Below are positions 24,076-33,770 of a DNA stretch of 64,000 nt, piece after piece. Location: contig NZ_FNRF01000001.1 of assembly GCF_900107775.1 (NCBI RefSeq), positions 682,001 to 746,000 on the forward strand. The letters are read 5' to 3'. A model generated the notes under the pieces. That model searched no databases, was not told the DNA's origin, and was given only the letters and a program-made list of their open reading frames with translations. Position numbers and translations under genes: made by a program. This DNA comes from Xylanibacter ruminicola (lineage in GTDB: Bacteria; Bacteroidota; Bacteroidia; Bacteroidales; Bacteroidaceae). Each line of letters opens with the position of its first letter. The stretch's first letter is position 1.

Positions 24076-27000
24076 TTAAAATTTTACGTTTACATTGATA
24101 CCATAGCTGCGGCGTGAAGGCAGCGAACCATACTCCAAACCAAGTCCTGAGGTGTTGTAACCTGAGTCAGGATCGATGTTAGGAATGTTCTTCCATACGA
24201 TGAATGGGTTACGAGCAACGAACGAAACGTTGAGGCCCTTCACGGTCTTACCCAGCCACTTCTCGGGGAAGGAGTAGCCGAAGGTGATTTCGCGGCACTT
24301 TACATACGAGTTGTCGTAGATAAACATCGAAGGTGCATTCTCGGTAGCAGTCTTCCAGTACGACTCGGGGTTAACGGGGATATCGTTCTGACGGTATGTA
24401 CCATCACCATTGTCGATAACACCAGGAACAATCAGTCCCTCGCACTTTCCGGCAGCACGCCACTCATCAAGTGTCATATTAGCCTGCTTACGCAGCTCCT
24501 CAGAACGGTACCACTCCTCGCGGCCCTCGAGTGTGCCATTGGCTTTACCTGTAGCATAGGCCGAACGCATTGACATCGAGAAGAGGTCGGCACCAACCTT
24601 AACGTCGAAACCTGCTGAGAGGCGGAAGTTCTTATAAGTAAAGGTAGAGTAGAAACCACCTGTCCAATCCCAAGAGGCATTACCCAGGGTGTGAGTCTGA
24701 TCATCAACCTCGGGCAGACCGCTCTCGGCATTGATAATTACCTGTCCGTCGGCTGTGCGCTTAAAGTCCTTACCGATGATTGAACCGTAGTTCTTACCAA
24801 CCTCGGCACCTACGCTAACACCACACCAGGTAGCCTTCTCAAGCTCGAAGTAGTCCATACCGTCGATGAGTGACTTAACCTTATTGGTGTTTTTTGAGAA
24901 GTTTGCACCAGCATCCCATGCGAAATCCTTGATTTGCAGCACGCGACCGTTTAGTGCAATCTCGATACCCTTGTTCTGAATCTCACCAGCGTTGATGAGG
25001 CGATAGTTATAACCAGAAGTTGACGAAGAAGCCAGACCGATAATCTGATCCTTTGACAACTGGTTGTAGTAAGTTACATCCAGACCCAGACGGCCCTTGA
25101 AGAACTTCATCTCCAATCCCAGCTCAAAGCTGTTGGTACGGGTTGGCTTCAGGTCCTTGTTAGGCTGGGTGTTGTTGTTAATCATACCAATTACATAACC
25201 ACCGTAAGAGTACTTACCTGTGGTGTAGTTCAGCGCCAGCTGATAAGGATCGGTATCGCTACCTACCTGTGCCCACGAAGCACGAATCTTACCATAGTTA
25301 ATCAGGCTCTTGTTCTTGATGAACTCAGAGAATACAACGCTACCTGAGAACGAAGGATAGATATATACATTATTATTAATAGGCAGAGTAGATGACTTAT
25401 CACCACGTACGGTAGCCTCGAGATAGTAGGTGTGCTGATAACCTACGCTAGCCGAACCGAAGATAGAGTTAATCTGCTTCTTGTAAGTATTCTGCTGAAT
25501 GCTCTGCTCGGCATAGTTCATGATAGCAATGATATCCTTCATCTGCTGGTCGGTACCAGTAAAGATATCAGTCTTATTGTTTACCTTGAAGATGTTACCA
25601 CCAAGGGTAGCGTTTACATCGAAATCGCCAAACTGGTTGTTATAGAGTGCCAACAGCTCGGCGTTCAAAGTGCGGTTTGTGAACTTCTGGTTCTGCAGCT
25701 GTCCAGCCTGCTTACCAGGAGTAGTGCGGCAGATGAAATCCTGGAACGACATGAAGTTCATATCGGTACCGATGGTACCCTGCAACTTCAAGTGGTCGGT
25801 GATATTCCAGATGGCCTTACCAGTAAGACGGAACACATCCTTACCAGTGGTGTTCTCGTTCTTGTACAGATCCCAATAAGGGTTCTTGTTATACTGATCG
25901 TTACCATTCCAGTTGGCATAGTCACCATCCTCGGTCTGGTAGTGCTGCAACCAAGCCTGATTGTAAGTACCAGCCAGTGTCATGAGGTTCTTACCGATAT
26001 TGCTCTGAGAGTCGCCCAGTGCAGGACGGTTCTTAACATCCTCGCGAGTATAGTTGGCTGTGAAGTCGAAATCAACAGGACCTGCCGATGTGTTTACACG
26101 CAGGTTGAAGTTATCACGACTCATGTGTGTATTAGGCAGAATGTCCTTGTTACGCATATCGGTAACGCTGAAACGAACACCTGTCTTACCAGAGTTAACT
26201 GACAGGATAGCTGTGTTCTGAGTAGTCATACCAGTACGGAAGAACTCGCTGGTATTGTTAGGATACATCAGGAATGGGCGCTTTACGTGATCGAAATACT
26301 CAATCTCCAGGTCGTCGGCCTTAGCACCCCAACTTGAGTTGGTACCCGATGTGGCTGTGGGGCTGTAAGCACCGCTGTAACCCATACCGTAAACCTGCTG
26401 GATATCGTCCCACTTAGCCAGCTGCTGGTCGAAAGTGAGCGAACCGTTATACTCAACACTTACCTTATCCTTATCGGCCTTCTTGGTGGTAATCAAGATA
26501 ACACCATGTGATGCACGGCTACCATAAAGGGCCGAAGCGGCAGGACCTTTCAGTACGGTCATGTTCTCGATATCATCGGGGTTGATAGCCGAGATACCAT
26601 CACCCAGGTCGAATCCGCCCTCAGTACCTGCACTACCAAAGTTTGTATTGTCGAGGGGCACACCATCAATCACGTAGAGAGGCTGGTTGTTACCACTGAT
26701 TTCGGTGTTACCACGTAGCAGTACACGGGTAGAACCAGAAGCACCACCTGCGGTATTCTGAACTACCAGGCCTGCAACCTTACCCGAAAGCGAGTTGATA
26801 ACATTGGTTTCCTTAGCCTTTGTTAGCTCCTCGCCCTTTACCTCAGAGAGGGCGTATCCCAGAGCCTTACGATCTCGCTTGATACCCAGGGCGGTAACAA
26901 CAACCTCGTCGAGCAAAGTCTTGTCTTCCTCCATCAGGATTTTCATGCCCTGCTTGGCCTTTACCTGCTTGGTAGCAAAGCCGATATAGCTGATCTCGAG

Positions 27001-27255
27001 CATATCGCCAGGCTTACACTTGATTTTAAAGTTACCGTCGATATCGGTAACAGTGCCTGATGCACTACCAACCACCTTTACAGTGGCTCCAATCATTGGG
27101 CCATTGGCATCCTCAACGGTACCAGAAATGGTCTGGTCGTCGGGGGCTACTGAAGTAGCATGACCGTTAGTGGTAACGGCACCTGCTGTCAACGGCATCC
27201 ACATCATGCCTGCAAAAAGCAGACTGAGAAGCGTTTTTGATTTCTTCATGTACAT
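24076..27255 (-). CDS. susC: SusC/RagA TonB-linked outer-membrane transporter
   Basis: A 1059-residue TonB-dependent transporter. A signal peptide is followed by a CarboxypepD-reg-like domain ('ISGTVEDANGPMIGATVKVVGSASGTVTDIDGNF'), the TonB-box-like 'LDEVVVTALGIKRDRKALGYA' and the plug ('NVINSLSGKVAGLVVQNTAGGASGSTRVLLRG'). A 22-strand barrel ends in '...GINVNVKF'. It imports oligosaccharides across the outer membrane with its SusD partner. Two in-frame ATGs (27255 and 27249) are possible starts; the second gives the cleaner signal sequence MKKSKTLLSLL. It is separated by 36 nt from GH5 upstream. Confidence 0.96.
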   Translation of the reverse strand: MYMKKSKTLLSLLFAGMMWMPLTAGAVTTNGHATSVAPDDQTISGTVEDANGPMIGATVKVVGSASGTVTDIDGNFKIKCKPGDMLEISYIGFATKQVKAKQGMKILMEEDKTLLDEVVVTALGIKRDRKALGYALSEVKGEELTKAKETNVINSLSGKVAGLVVQNTAGGASGSTRVLLRGNTEISGNNQPLYVIDGVPLDNTNFGSAGTEGGFDLGDGISAINPDDIENMTVLKGPAASALYGSRASHGVILITTKKADKDKVSVEYNGSLTFDQQLAKWDDIQQVYGMGYSGAYSPTATSGTNSSWGAKADDLEIEYFDHVKRPFLMYPNNTSEFFRTGMTTQNTAILSVNSGKTGVRFSVTDMRNKDILPNTHMSRDNFNLRVNTSAGPVDFDFTANYTREDVKNRPALGDSQSNIGKNLMTLAGTYNQAWLQHYQTEDGDYANWNGNDQYNKNPYWDLYKNENTTGKDVFRLTGKAIWNITDHLKLQGTIGTDMNFMSFQDFICRTTPGKQAGQLQNQKFTNRTLNAELLALYNNQFGDFDVNATLGGNIFKVNNKTDIFTGTDQQMKDIIAIMNYAEQSIQQNTYKKQINSIFGSASVGYQHTYYLEATVRGDKSSTLPINNNVYIYPSFSGSVVFSEFIKNKSLINYGKIRASWAQVGSDTDPYQLALNYTTGKYSYGGYVIGMINNNTQPNKDLKPTRTNSFELGLEMKFFKGRLGLDVTYYNQLSKDQIIGLASSSTSGYNYRLINAGEIQNKGIEIALNGRVLQIKDFAWDAGANFSKNTNKVKSLIDGMDYFELEKATWCGVSVGAEVGKNYGSIIGKDFKRTADGQVIINAESGLPEVDDQTHTLGNASWDWTGGFYSTFTYKNFRLSAGFDVKVGADLFSMSMRSAYATGKANGTLEGREEWYRSEELRKQANMTLDEWRAAGKCEGLIVPGVIDNGDGTYRQNDIPVNPESYWKTATENAPSMFIYDNSYVKCREITFGYSFPEKWLGKTVKGLNVSFVARNPFIVWKNIPNIDPDSGYNTSGLGLEYGSLPSRRSYGINVNVKF

Positions 27256-27291
27256 TGTTTAATTAGTTAAATTATAATTGGAATTTAATTG

Positions 27292-28467
27292 TTATTTCTT
27301 ACCCTCCAAGATACCTTGAAGCACCCAAGGTGCCTTAACCTTCATGCCGGCATTGCGATCGAAGATGCCAAAATGCTCCGAGCCGCTGCCAAAGCTATTG
27401 TTGTCCCAGATAAAGGTTGAGAAACCGCGCTGCTTGGCCTGACTAACCAGGAACTGGCAATAATAGGTCATATTTTCATGAATCAAGTCCGTCTGGCCAC
27501 TCTTCTGGCGATCGGTAACACCCCACTCGCCTATCACTACGCCTAAACCCTGATTACTCCATGTGTTTACTACTTTATCAAAAAACTCGCTCATGGTCTT
27601 TTCGTCGTTAGGCGAGGCTTCGCCTTTGGTCTTATAAGGCTCACCCCAGAAATTATACTTGCACTCGCCAGCATAATCCCAGGGGGTATAGTAATGGAAT
27701 TCTACACTCATATAATCGTTGCCATTGCCTTCGATATCAGTAGGCACAATGAAATCGCCGTTATTAATTCCGAAGTCGGGGTTGCAAACATACGTCTGCA
27801 CCAGCAGATGGCGTTTGGCATTATTGCCACCCGTAGCACGTACCACATCAACAAAAGTCTGGTTGTAGGAGTTCTGCACAGCCAGATTCTCGGCTTCGGG
27901 CTTACCCCAGTTGTCCTTAATGTGCACTTCATTAGTTCCGGCAAAGGCTACACGGTAGTCGTAATTGGCAAACTCGCTGGCTATATTCAGCCAAAGCAGA
28001 GCTAACTTCTGGTTGTTCTCGTCTTTGTATTGGTTGGTAGGGCGCCCCTCAAGCCACTTATCGTGGTGTGTATTGATAATCACTTTCAGATCGTTGCTCA
28101 AGCACCAGTTTACCACCTCCTTAACACGAGCCAGCCAAGCCTTATCGATACTCATGGCTGTAGGATTAGTGATGTGACACTGCCAACGGATAGGAATACG
28201 AACGGCATTAAAACCTGCTTCCTTTACTGCCTTGATGGTTTTCTTGGTTACCACAGGATTTCCCCAGGCTGTTTCGGCCTTGATACTGTTATCGGCCATA
28301 TCAATGGCCATCGATTCGCCATCTTGTCCTGGAGCCGAACACTCAAACTGGTTACCCAGGTTCCAACCAACAACATCTTTGTTCCACTCCTTTGCTGTAG
28401 GCTGTGCCTTAGCAGGCGCAGCCATTACACAGCAAAGAATACTACTAACTAATAACTCAAAAATCAT
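27292..28467 (-). CDS. GH5-family glycoside hydrolase (endoglucanase/mannanase type)
   Basis: A 391-residue secreted enzyme (signal ending PAKAQ). It is a single (beta/alpha)8 GH5 domain: 'VVGWNLGNQFEC', 'ETAWGNPVVTKKTIKAVKEAGFNAVRIPIRW', 'KVIINTHHDKW', the acid/base region 'FAGTNEVH' and the nucleophile region 'VVIGEWG'. Both catalytic Glu are present, but the usual NEP is NEV here. It retains a beta-1,4-glycan endo-hydrolase fold; cellulose, xyloglucan or mannan cannot be separated by eye. Its promoter -7 is at 28499-28506 and it heads GH5-susC-susD-susE. The GH36 gene nearby suggests galactosyl side chains on the substrate. Confidence 0.88.
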   Translation of the reverse strand: MIFELLVSSILCCVMAAPAKAQPTAKEWNKDVVGWNLGNQFECSAPGQDGESMAIDMADNSIKAETAWGNPVVTKKTIKAVKEAGFNAVRIPIRWQCHITNPTAMSIDKAWLARVKEVVNWCLSNDLKVIINTHHDKWLEGRPTNQYKDENNQKLALLWLNIASEFANYDYRVAFAGTNEVHIKDNWGKPEAENLAVQNSYNQTFVDVVRATGGNNAKRHLLVQTYVCNPDFGINNGDFIVPTDIEGNGNDYMSVEFHYYTPWDYAGECKYNFWGEPYKTKGEASPNDEKTMSEFFDKVVNTWSNQGLGVVIGEWGVTDRQKSGQTDLIHENMTYYCQFLVSQAKQRGFSTFIWDNNSFGSGSEHFGIFDRNAGMKVKAPWVLQGILEGKK

Positions 28468-28498
28468 TTTTAATTATCTGATTGTTTTATTTGGTTTG

Positions 28499-28506
28499 CA
28501 AAATTA
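28499..28506 (-). promoter_or_regulatory. -7 element of the GH5-susCDE operon
   Basis: TAATTTTG on the minus strand, 32 nt before the GH5 start. There is no consensus -33, as expected for an activator-dependent PUL promoter. Confidence 0.5.
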
Positions 28507-28541
28507 TGCAAACCTATCCTGAAGCGGGTTTGATGCTATGC

Positions 28542-28585
28542 AAAAAAGGTTTCATTGCTATTTTCTGATAGCTTTGAAACCTTTT
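28542..28585 (-). terminator. Terminator of the PUL regulator gene
   Basis: A long hairpin with arms around AAAGGTTTCA / TGAAACCTTT and an inner GCTAT/ATAGC helix. On the minus strand it is followed by TTTTTT. Confidence 0.8.
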
Positions 28586-28606
28586 ATAACAGAATTCAAA
28601 CCTTAT

Positions 28607-31384
28607 TTACTGGTATTTTGAGGGCGATACACCGAAGTATTTCTTAAATACAGTACTGAAATACTTGGCATTCTCAAAACCTGCAAGTGTAGCTGCATCA
28701 GATACACTACGTCCGTTTCTCAGCATCTGGGCAGCACGCTCCAGACGAATGATACGGATAAAGTCCTGAGGCGATTTACCAGTAAACGACTTCAGTTTTA
28801 CATAGAATAGTGTACGACTCATAGCCATCTCGCGGCAAAGACTGTCAATAGAATAATCTGTGTCGCTAAGATGTTCGGATATAAGTTGGGTAGCCTTATC
28901 TACAAAGTCGGATTCAGCCTCATCATTATCTGCAACTTGTACCTCTTCGGGCTTGTCGACAGCGGGTTCTGATGTGGGTGTAGAAGCATCATTGGCCTTC
29001 AGATGATCGATGGTCAGGCGCATGTATTTTTCGTGCAGTTTATATACCTGCCAAGCGGAATAGAATGCCAACAATACCAGAGCAATGTAAATGCACCACA
29101 TCCACCAAGAGCTCCACCAGGGCTGGGCAATTGTAATAATCAGCGTCTTGGAGTCGAGCACAGTACCTGTTGTACGACTGAGGCATTGTAGCGTTAGCTG
29201 ATGCTTGCCCGGCTCAAGATTCACGAAACGTATATGTTGCTGATCGGTAGGCGTACTCCACTCACCATCACCTATCTTATATCTATAAACAATATCGAAA
29301 TGGTTACGCATATTTACACTCTCGAACATCAGATCGAACGTGCGTTGGTTGTAAGAAAGGCTTAACCTGCCTTGGTTGAGCAGCTGATACACCTTTGCGT
29401 TTTGCAGTTTATCCGAATCAATATCGCAATTTACACCTAAGAAAGCAATTTGAGCCGTATAATTAAGGGGCTGCACATCCTCAGGATGGATAATGATGGC
29501 ACCTGTAGTTGAACCAAATACGATATCGCCATCAGGCAGCACTTGAGCCGCTCCACGCGAATACTCCCGGTTAAATCCATAACAGTAATTGGCATTAATA
29601 ACTTTGTCGCCTTCGCCCGACTTTACAAAAGCCAGACCTTCGTCGGTAGCAATCCATACGCGTCCGTCGTGGCTTTTAACCAAACTACGTACATAGTTAG
29701 ATGGAAGACCATTAGCCGTAGTTATCTGTCGACTGATGTGTTTGCCAAGATGGTAAACATATACACCACCACCATCGGTAGCTATCCATAGCTCCATGCC
29801 TGAAGCCAGCAGATGTGTTACAAATGGGTTTACATCGGTTATACCAGCAGGTGTATAGTCTAACTCCTTAACCTCGGCGCTACCAGGTGTAATCAGCTTA
29901 AGTCCAAAGGCTGTACCAACCACAATCTGTCCTGAGGTGAGCTGTGTAATGGCTTGAACATCGTGTACTGGATAGTAGCGACATTCGGCCTGTTTCTGAC
30001 TGATTTGCGAAACAGGACTATATACCAGATCGCCATTCAGCGAGCCTACCCACAAACCACCATCCTTATCATATAAGGTGGCATAAACATGGTCGTCTTT
30101 CAAAAAACTATTATCTTTTGTGTATATCTGACGTACATTGGCACGACTGTCAATCTCGATAACGCCCTTGCCATAGGTTGAAACCAATACACTACCATCG
30201 GCTTTTTTGCTGGCGTTAAGCACAACTGTACCCTGACAACAATGCTGCCATTGCCCAGTTGCAAGGTTCTTGATGCTGATACCATTATCGGTACCCATCA
30301 GCAACACGTCTGCCGAAAGCGGCATCACCATATTCACATTATCGTTGAGCAGACTCTGCTGGTTGTTAGCCAGATGCTGATAGATAGCAGTAGTAGTACT
30401 GATGGGACGGGCAATATCAATACCTCCAGAATAGGTACCTATTACGATGTTTTTCCAACTATCTACCAGCATGCTATAAACACCGTTGCCATGCAGCACG
30501 CTATGCTCCGACTCGTTGGCATCGAAGAGCAAAGAGCAGCCACCTCGGCCATCACGACTAATCTGATAAACTCCCTGTCCATCAATACCAATTAGCATGG
30601 TATCATCATCATAAGGACAAATGCTGCGGATTGGATTATGATACAGGTTTTTATCTGATATACGTACAAACTCATCTGATGTAATCTTACCATTCTGATT
30701 AAGGGTTACCAAGTGCAGACCATTCTCGTAGCCTCCAACCCACAAGCGGCCCGACATTTCATCGTGGTAGCCGAACTCAGCATTATAAGGTAGCAATCGC
30801 TGACCTCGTTCGTTGTACACACCATCTCGGGCACAGAACAGCAGATGCCCCATCATAGGCAAAATCTGGTTTACATAAGTTCCCTTCATCACTTGAGTTA
30901 GTGTGGTGTCCTTCAGTAGATAAACGCCATCGTGTAAGGCCAGGAACAGGTTGCCATCCTTTACGTAGATGTCGTTTAATGCCACCTCGTGCCCCAGCTT
31001 CTTGGAGATGCTGGCTACTGGTTTAAAACCATCAAGAACTGACTGGAAAAGATAGATGGAGCCACGATTATCAAAAGCATAAATGGCTTTATCGTTAGTG
31101 GCCATCTTAATAACACGCCCGCCAAGATGAGCGAAAGGCGTACCATCGTCGAGTCGGTATATCCTTACTTTCGAGCCATTATAGCGACCTACGCCTTTCA
31201 TAGACGACCACCAAATGGCGCCAGATGTAGTCTGGCAAACAGAAAAAATGCGTTGATTATCCACACCATCAGCTATACCTAGATGTGAATAAGTAAAATG
31301 TTTCACATCTAAGGCGTGTAATTGCATGGCAAAAAGCATGAATAGCGTAATCAGCCAATGTTCTAATCTTCGTTGTAGTTCCAT
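28607..31384 (-). CDS. One-component propeller-type PUL regulator (HTCS-like, no kinase) with AraC output
   Basis: A 925-residue membrane regulator. A signal/anchor (MELQRRLEHWLITLFMLFAMQLHA) precedes two periplasmic beta-propellers of Reg_prop repeats ('GAIWWSSMKGVGRYNG', 'GGLWVGSLNGDL', 'GRVWIATDEGLAFV'). A Y_Y_Y domain ('FDIVYRYKIGDGEWSTPTDQQHIRFVNLEPGKHQL'), a membrane helix at ~770-790 and a C-terminal AraC helix-turn-helix ('DSLCREMAMSRTLFYVKLKSFTGKSPQDFIRIIRLERAAQML') follow. Classical HTCS proteins carry histidine-kinase and receiver domains between membrane and HTH; here only an acidic ~60-residue linker is present, as in SusR-like regulators. The start is set by the -7 box at 31392-31399. 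It probably activates the GH5-susCDE operon. Confidence 0.9.
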   Translation of the reverse strand: MELQRRLEHWLITLFMLFAMQLHALDVKHFTYSHLGIADGVDNQRIFSVCQTTSGAIWWSSMKGVGRYNGSKVRIYRLDDGTPFAHLGGRVIKMATNDKAIYAFDNRGSIYLFQSVLDGFKPVASISKKLGHEVALNDIYVKDGNLFLALHDGVYLLKDTTLTQVMKGTYVNQILPMMGHLLFCARDGVYNERGQRLLPYNAEFGYHDEMSGRLWVGGYENGLHLVTLNQNGKITSDEFVRISDKNLYHNPIRSICPYDDDTMLIGIDGQGVYQISRDGRGGCSLLFDANESEHSVLHGNGVYSMLVDSWKNIVIGTYSGGIDIARPISTTTAIYQHLANNQQSLLNDNVNMVMPLSADVLLMGTDNGISIKNLATGQWQHCCQGTVVLNASKKADGSVLVSTYGKGVIEIDSRANVRQIYTKDNSFLKDDHVYATLYDKDGGLWVGSLNGDLVYSPVSQISQKQAECRYYPVHDVQAITQLTSGQIVVGTAFGLKLITPGSAEVKELDYTPAGITDVNPFVTHLLASGMELWIATDGGGVYVYHLGKHISRQITTANGLPSNYVRSLVKSHDGRVWIATDEGLAFVKSGEGDKVINANYCYGFNREYSRGAAQVLPDGDIVFGSTTGAIIIHPEDVQPLNYTAQIAFLGVNCDIDSDKLQNAKVYQLLNQGRLSLSYNQRTFDLMFESVNMRNHFDIVYRYKIGDGEWSTPTDQQHIRFVNLEPGKHQLTLQCLSRTTGTVLDSKTLIITIAQPWWSSWWMWCIYIALVLLAFYSAWQVYKLHEKYMRLTIDHLKANDASTPTSEPAVDKPEEVQVADNDEAESDFVDKATQLISEHLSDTDYSIDSLCREMAMSRTLFYVKLKSFTGKSPQDFIRIIRLERAAQMLRNGRSVSDAATLAGFENAKYFSTVFKKYFGVSPSKYQ

Positions 31385-31391
31385 TCGGCTG

Positions 31392-31399
31392 CAAATATA
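31392..31399 (-). promoter_or_regulatory. -7 element of the PUL regulator gene
   Basis: TATATTTG on the minus strand, 8 nt before ATG 31384 and directly after the T run of the upstream terminator. Confidence 0.5.
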
Positions 31400-31401
31400 C
31401 G

Positions 31402-31458
31402 AAAAAAAGCGCAATATACATCCTATTTTAATGAAAAGAATGTATATTGCGCCTTTTT
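31402..31458 (-). terminator. Terminator of the GH36 gene
   Basis: A perfect 13-bp inverted repeat GCGCAATATACAT / ATGTATATTGCGC (31409-31421, 31440-31452) with A/T tails; seven T follow on the minus strand. Confidence 0.85.
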
Positions 31459-31469
31459 CTTAGCCTAAG

Positions 31470-33653
31470 TTACTGTGCCTCAAGCAACAACACACGACTG
31501 CTCCAATCGTTTTTCTTGCTCCATTCGGGCTCGTTACGATAAGGCATTTCAAGGCCGTGATTCATCAGATAGGCACCACTGAACACCTTACCCTCGAAAT
31601 CCATCGGACGGAGATCGATACGGTTTAATTCGTGAATCTTATAGTTCTTCGAAGCATCGAGACCAGCCATTTTTACACGTGGCAGATGCTCGTTCTGGAA
31701 CGATTCGGTTTTCCACCAGAAGAATACCGATTTCGATTTCTGCTCATCTACATACATGAGTGATGCCAAGCCCTGCTTATCGTAAGGCGAAACAAGGCGA
31801 TAGATGTCGCCAAACTGTACGATAGGACGAATCTGCTTATATTCTGCAATAGCCTTACGGCAGAGTTCCTTCTCGTCGTCAGTCATATTCTTAGGCTGAA
31901 TTTCCATACCCAAGCGACCACTCATAGCCACATCAATACGATATTTGAGTGCTGTGGTGCGGAAAACGGTGTGGTTAGGTGTAGCCGAGATATGCGAAGC
32001 CATTGCGATGGCGGGGAAGAAATAACTGGTTCCCCACTGCATGTAGATACGCTGCAGGGCATCGGTATTATCGCTTACCCAGAACTCATCGAAGTATGGC
32101 AGAACACCCCAGTTGGCACGACCGCCACCAGAAGCACAGGCCTGAATGGTAAGGTTGGGATACTTAGCACGAACACGCTGGCAAACCTTCTCGAAACCAC
32201 GATGATATTCGATATAAAGATGACTCTGATCGTTCATGGTGAGGTACTGCGAACCATGATTCATGATGGCCATGTTGGCATCCCACTTAATATAATCGAT
32301 TTCGGGATATTTAGTCATCAGGTTATCTACAATCGAGAACACAAAGTCCTGCACTTTAGGGTTAGCCAGATCGAGTACCAGCTGCGTGCCGCCACGACCT
32401 TTCACTACGTCTCGTTTTGGTGCTTTTACAACCCAGTCGGGATGTGCATCGTAGAGTTCGGATACCGAGTTGGTCATCTCTGGCTCAATCCATATGCCGA
32501 ACTTAATGCCGTGCTTCTTAGCATCGCGAAGCAGACCTTCGATACCCTCGGGTAGCTTGTTGGTATCCACCTCCCAGTCGCCAAGGGCACAGTTGTCGGT
32601 CTTGCGAGGATATTTCACGCCAAACCAGCCATCGTCCATTACAAAGAGCTCGCCTCCCATCGAGGCTATATCGCCCATCATCTGGTCCATACCCTGCTGG
32701 TTGATGTCGAAATAAACACCCTCCCAAGAGTTCAGCAGTATCTTACGCTCCTTATTGCCGTGAGCCAGCATATATTTGCGGCCCCACTTGTGGAAATTAC
32801 GCGATACACCTGAAAGACCGCACTTTGAAAAGCTGAATGCTACCTTTGGTGTAGTGAATGTCTCGCCTTTCTTAAGATGATAGGCCGAGTTATCGGGGTT
32901 AATGCCAGCAAAGAAGTAATGGTACTCTGTATCATCGGTCTCAACCTTCAGCTGATAGTTGCCTGAGTAACAGAGAGCGGCACCAATCACGTCACCGCTG
33001 TTCTCCCGGCCTTTACCATCGAGCGAGAACATCACTTCGGCATGATCGGTATGTGCATTGCGTACACCATCCTTATTCTTAATCACCTTCTGTCCAAGCT
33101 GGATAGGCTCCTCAATCAAGCGAGCTTCGTTGCCCCACGAACCGCCAAAGTGCGAAAGCCATACGTTTCCGCGACGGATGGGCAGCGAACAAGAGGCAAA
33201 CTGCGTAAGTGTAATGGGCTTTGCCTCGCCGTTCTTGATTTCTGTCCAGATTTCAATCATATCTTCGTCGAAACGTGCCTGATAGTACAGCACTACCTGA
33301 ACGGGGTATTTGGGATCTTTCAACGTGATCTGAGTAACAGCGCCTTGTGTGGTTACATCTGTTGCAAAAAGTTCTGTCGACATATTGCCATCGGCATGGG
33401 TCATGGCCACTGCACCCTCTGCAGGACAGTTCATACCATAAGCAGGATAAGCATCCATACGTCCGTTACGAGGGGTTTGCAGATTCTGCAAATCGTAGTC
33501 GCTTAGTTTTGCACCATAATACACATACTGTGGTTGTTTACCTGTTTCTACATCAAGCACCATCGTGGTGTTCTTGGTTTGGATAACTACCTGTTTAGCC
33601 CAAACCGTAGAGGCAGAGACCATAAGGCAAGCTAGAAAAAGAATCTTCTTCAT
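31470..33653 (-). CDS. GH36 alpha-galactosidase
   Basis: A 727-residue exported enzyme (signal ending TVWAKQ). An N-terminal beta-supersandwich is followed by the (beta/alpha)8 catalytic domain. Signatures are 'FVMDDGWFGVKYPRKTDNCALGDWEVD', 'FGIWIEPEMTN', the nucleophile region 'DYIKWDANMAI', 'ACASGGGRANWGVLPYF' and the acid/base region 'FWVSDNTDALQRI'. GH36 enzymes release alpha-1,6-galactose from galactomannan, galacto-oligosaccharides or other side chains. The gene has its own promoter, overlapping the divergent mntP promoter, and a strong terminator, but the same orientation as the PUL suggests it serves that system. Confidence 0.93.
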   Translation of the reverse strand: MKKILFLACLMVSASTVWAKQVVIQTKNTTMVLDVETGKQPQYVYYGAKLSDYDLQNLQTPRNGRMDAYPAYGMNCPAEGAVAMTHADGNMSTELFATDVTTQGAVTQITLKDPKYPVQVVLYYQARFDEDMIEIWTEIKNGEAKPITLTQFASCSLPIRRGNVWLSHFGGSWGNEARLIEEPIQLGQKVIKNKDGVRNAHTDHAEVMFSLDGKGRENSGDVIGAALCYSGNYQLKVETDDTEYHYFFAGINPDNSAYHLKKGETFTTPKVAFSFSKCGLSGVSRNFHKWGRKYMLAHGNKERKILLNSWEGVYFDINQQGMDQMMGDIASMGGELFVMDDGWFGVKYPRKTDNCALGDWEVDTNKLPEGIEGLLRDAKKHGIKFGIWIEPEMTNSVSELYDAHPDWVVKAPKRDVVKGRGGTQLVLDLANPKVQDFVFSIVDNLMTKYPEIDYIKWDANMAIMNHGSQYLTMNDQSHLYIEYHRGFEKVCQRVRAKYPNLTIQACASGGGRANWGVLPYFDEFWVSDNTDALQRIYMQWGTSYFFPAIAMASHISATPNHTVFRTTALKYRIDVAMSGRLGMEIQPKNMTDDEKELCRKAIAEYKQIRPIVQFGDIYRLVSPYDKQGLASLMYVDEQKSKSVFFWWKTESFQNEHLPRVKMAGLDASKNYKIHELNRIDLRPMDFEGKVFSGAYLMNHGLEMPYRNEPEWSKKNDWSSRVLLLEAQ

Positions 33654-33688
33654 TTTTTGAATCGGTTATTAGTTAAAAAATCTGAGCG

Positions 33689-33719
33689 CAAAGGTAATAA
33701 AAAATTTGTTTATCTCAAA
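33689..33719 (-). promoter_or_regulatory. GH36 promoter
   Basis: On the minus strand TTTG (33716-33719), a 19-bp spacer, then TACCTTTG (33689-33696). It is interleaved with the divergent mntP promoter. Confidence 0.75.
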
Positions 33720-33736
33720 AAAAAGTTGTTATTTTG
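33705..33736 (+). promoter_or_regulatory. mntP promoter
   Basis: TTTG (33705-33708), a 20-bp spacer, then TTATTTTG (33729-33736), one mismatch from TAnnTTTG. It supports the downstream ATG at 33771. Confidence 0.6.
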
Positions 33737-33770
33737 CAAGCTAAAGTATAAGAAAGAGCAAAATATTATC

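Noticed and set aside
27292..28467. GH5 as a broken enzyme because of NEV instead of NEP
   Set aside because: Both catalytic glutamates and all surrounding motifs are present, and the Pro is not catalytic; treated as a variant.
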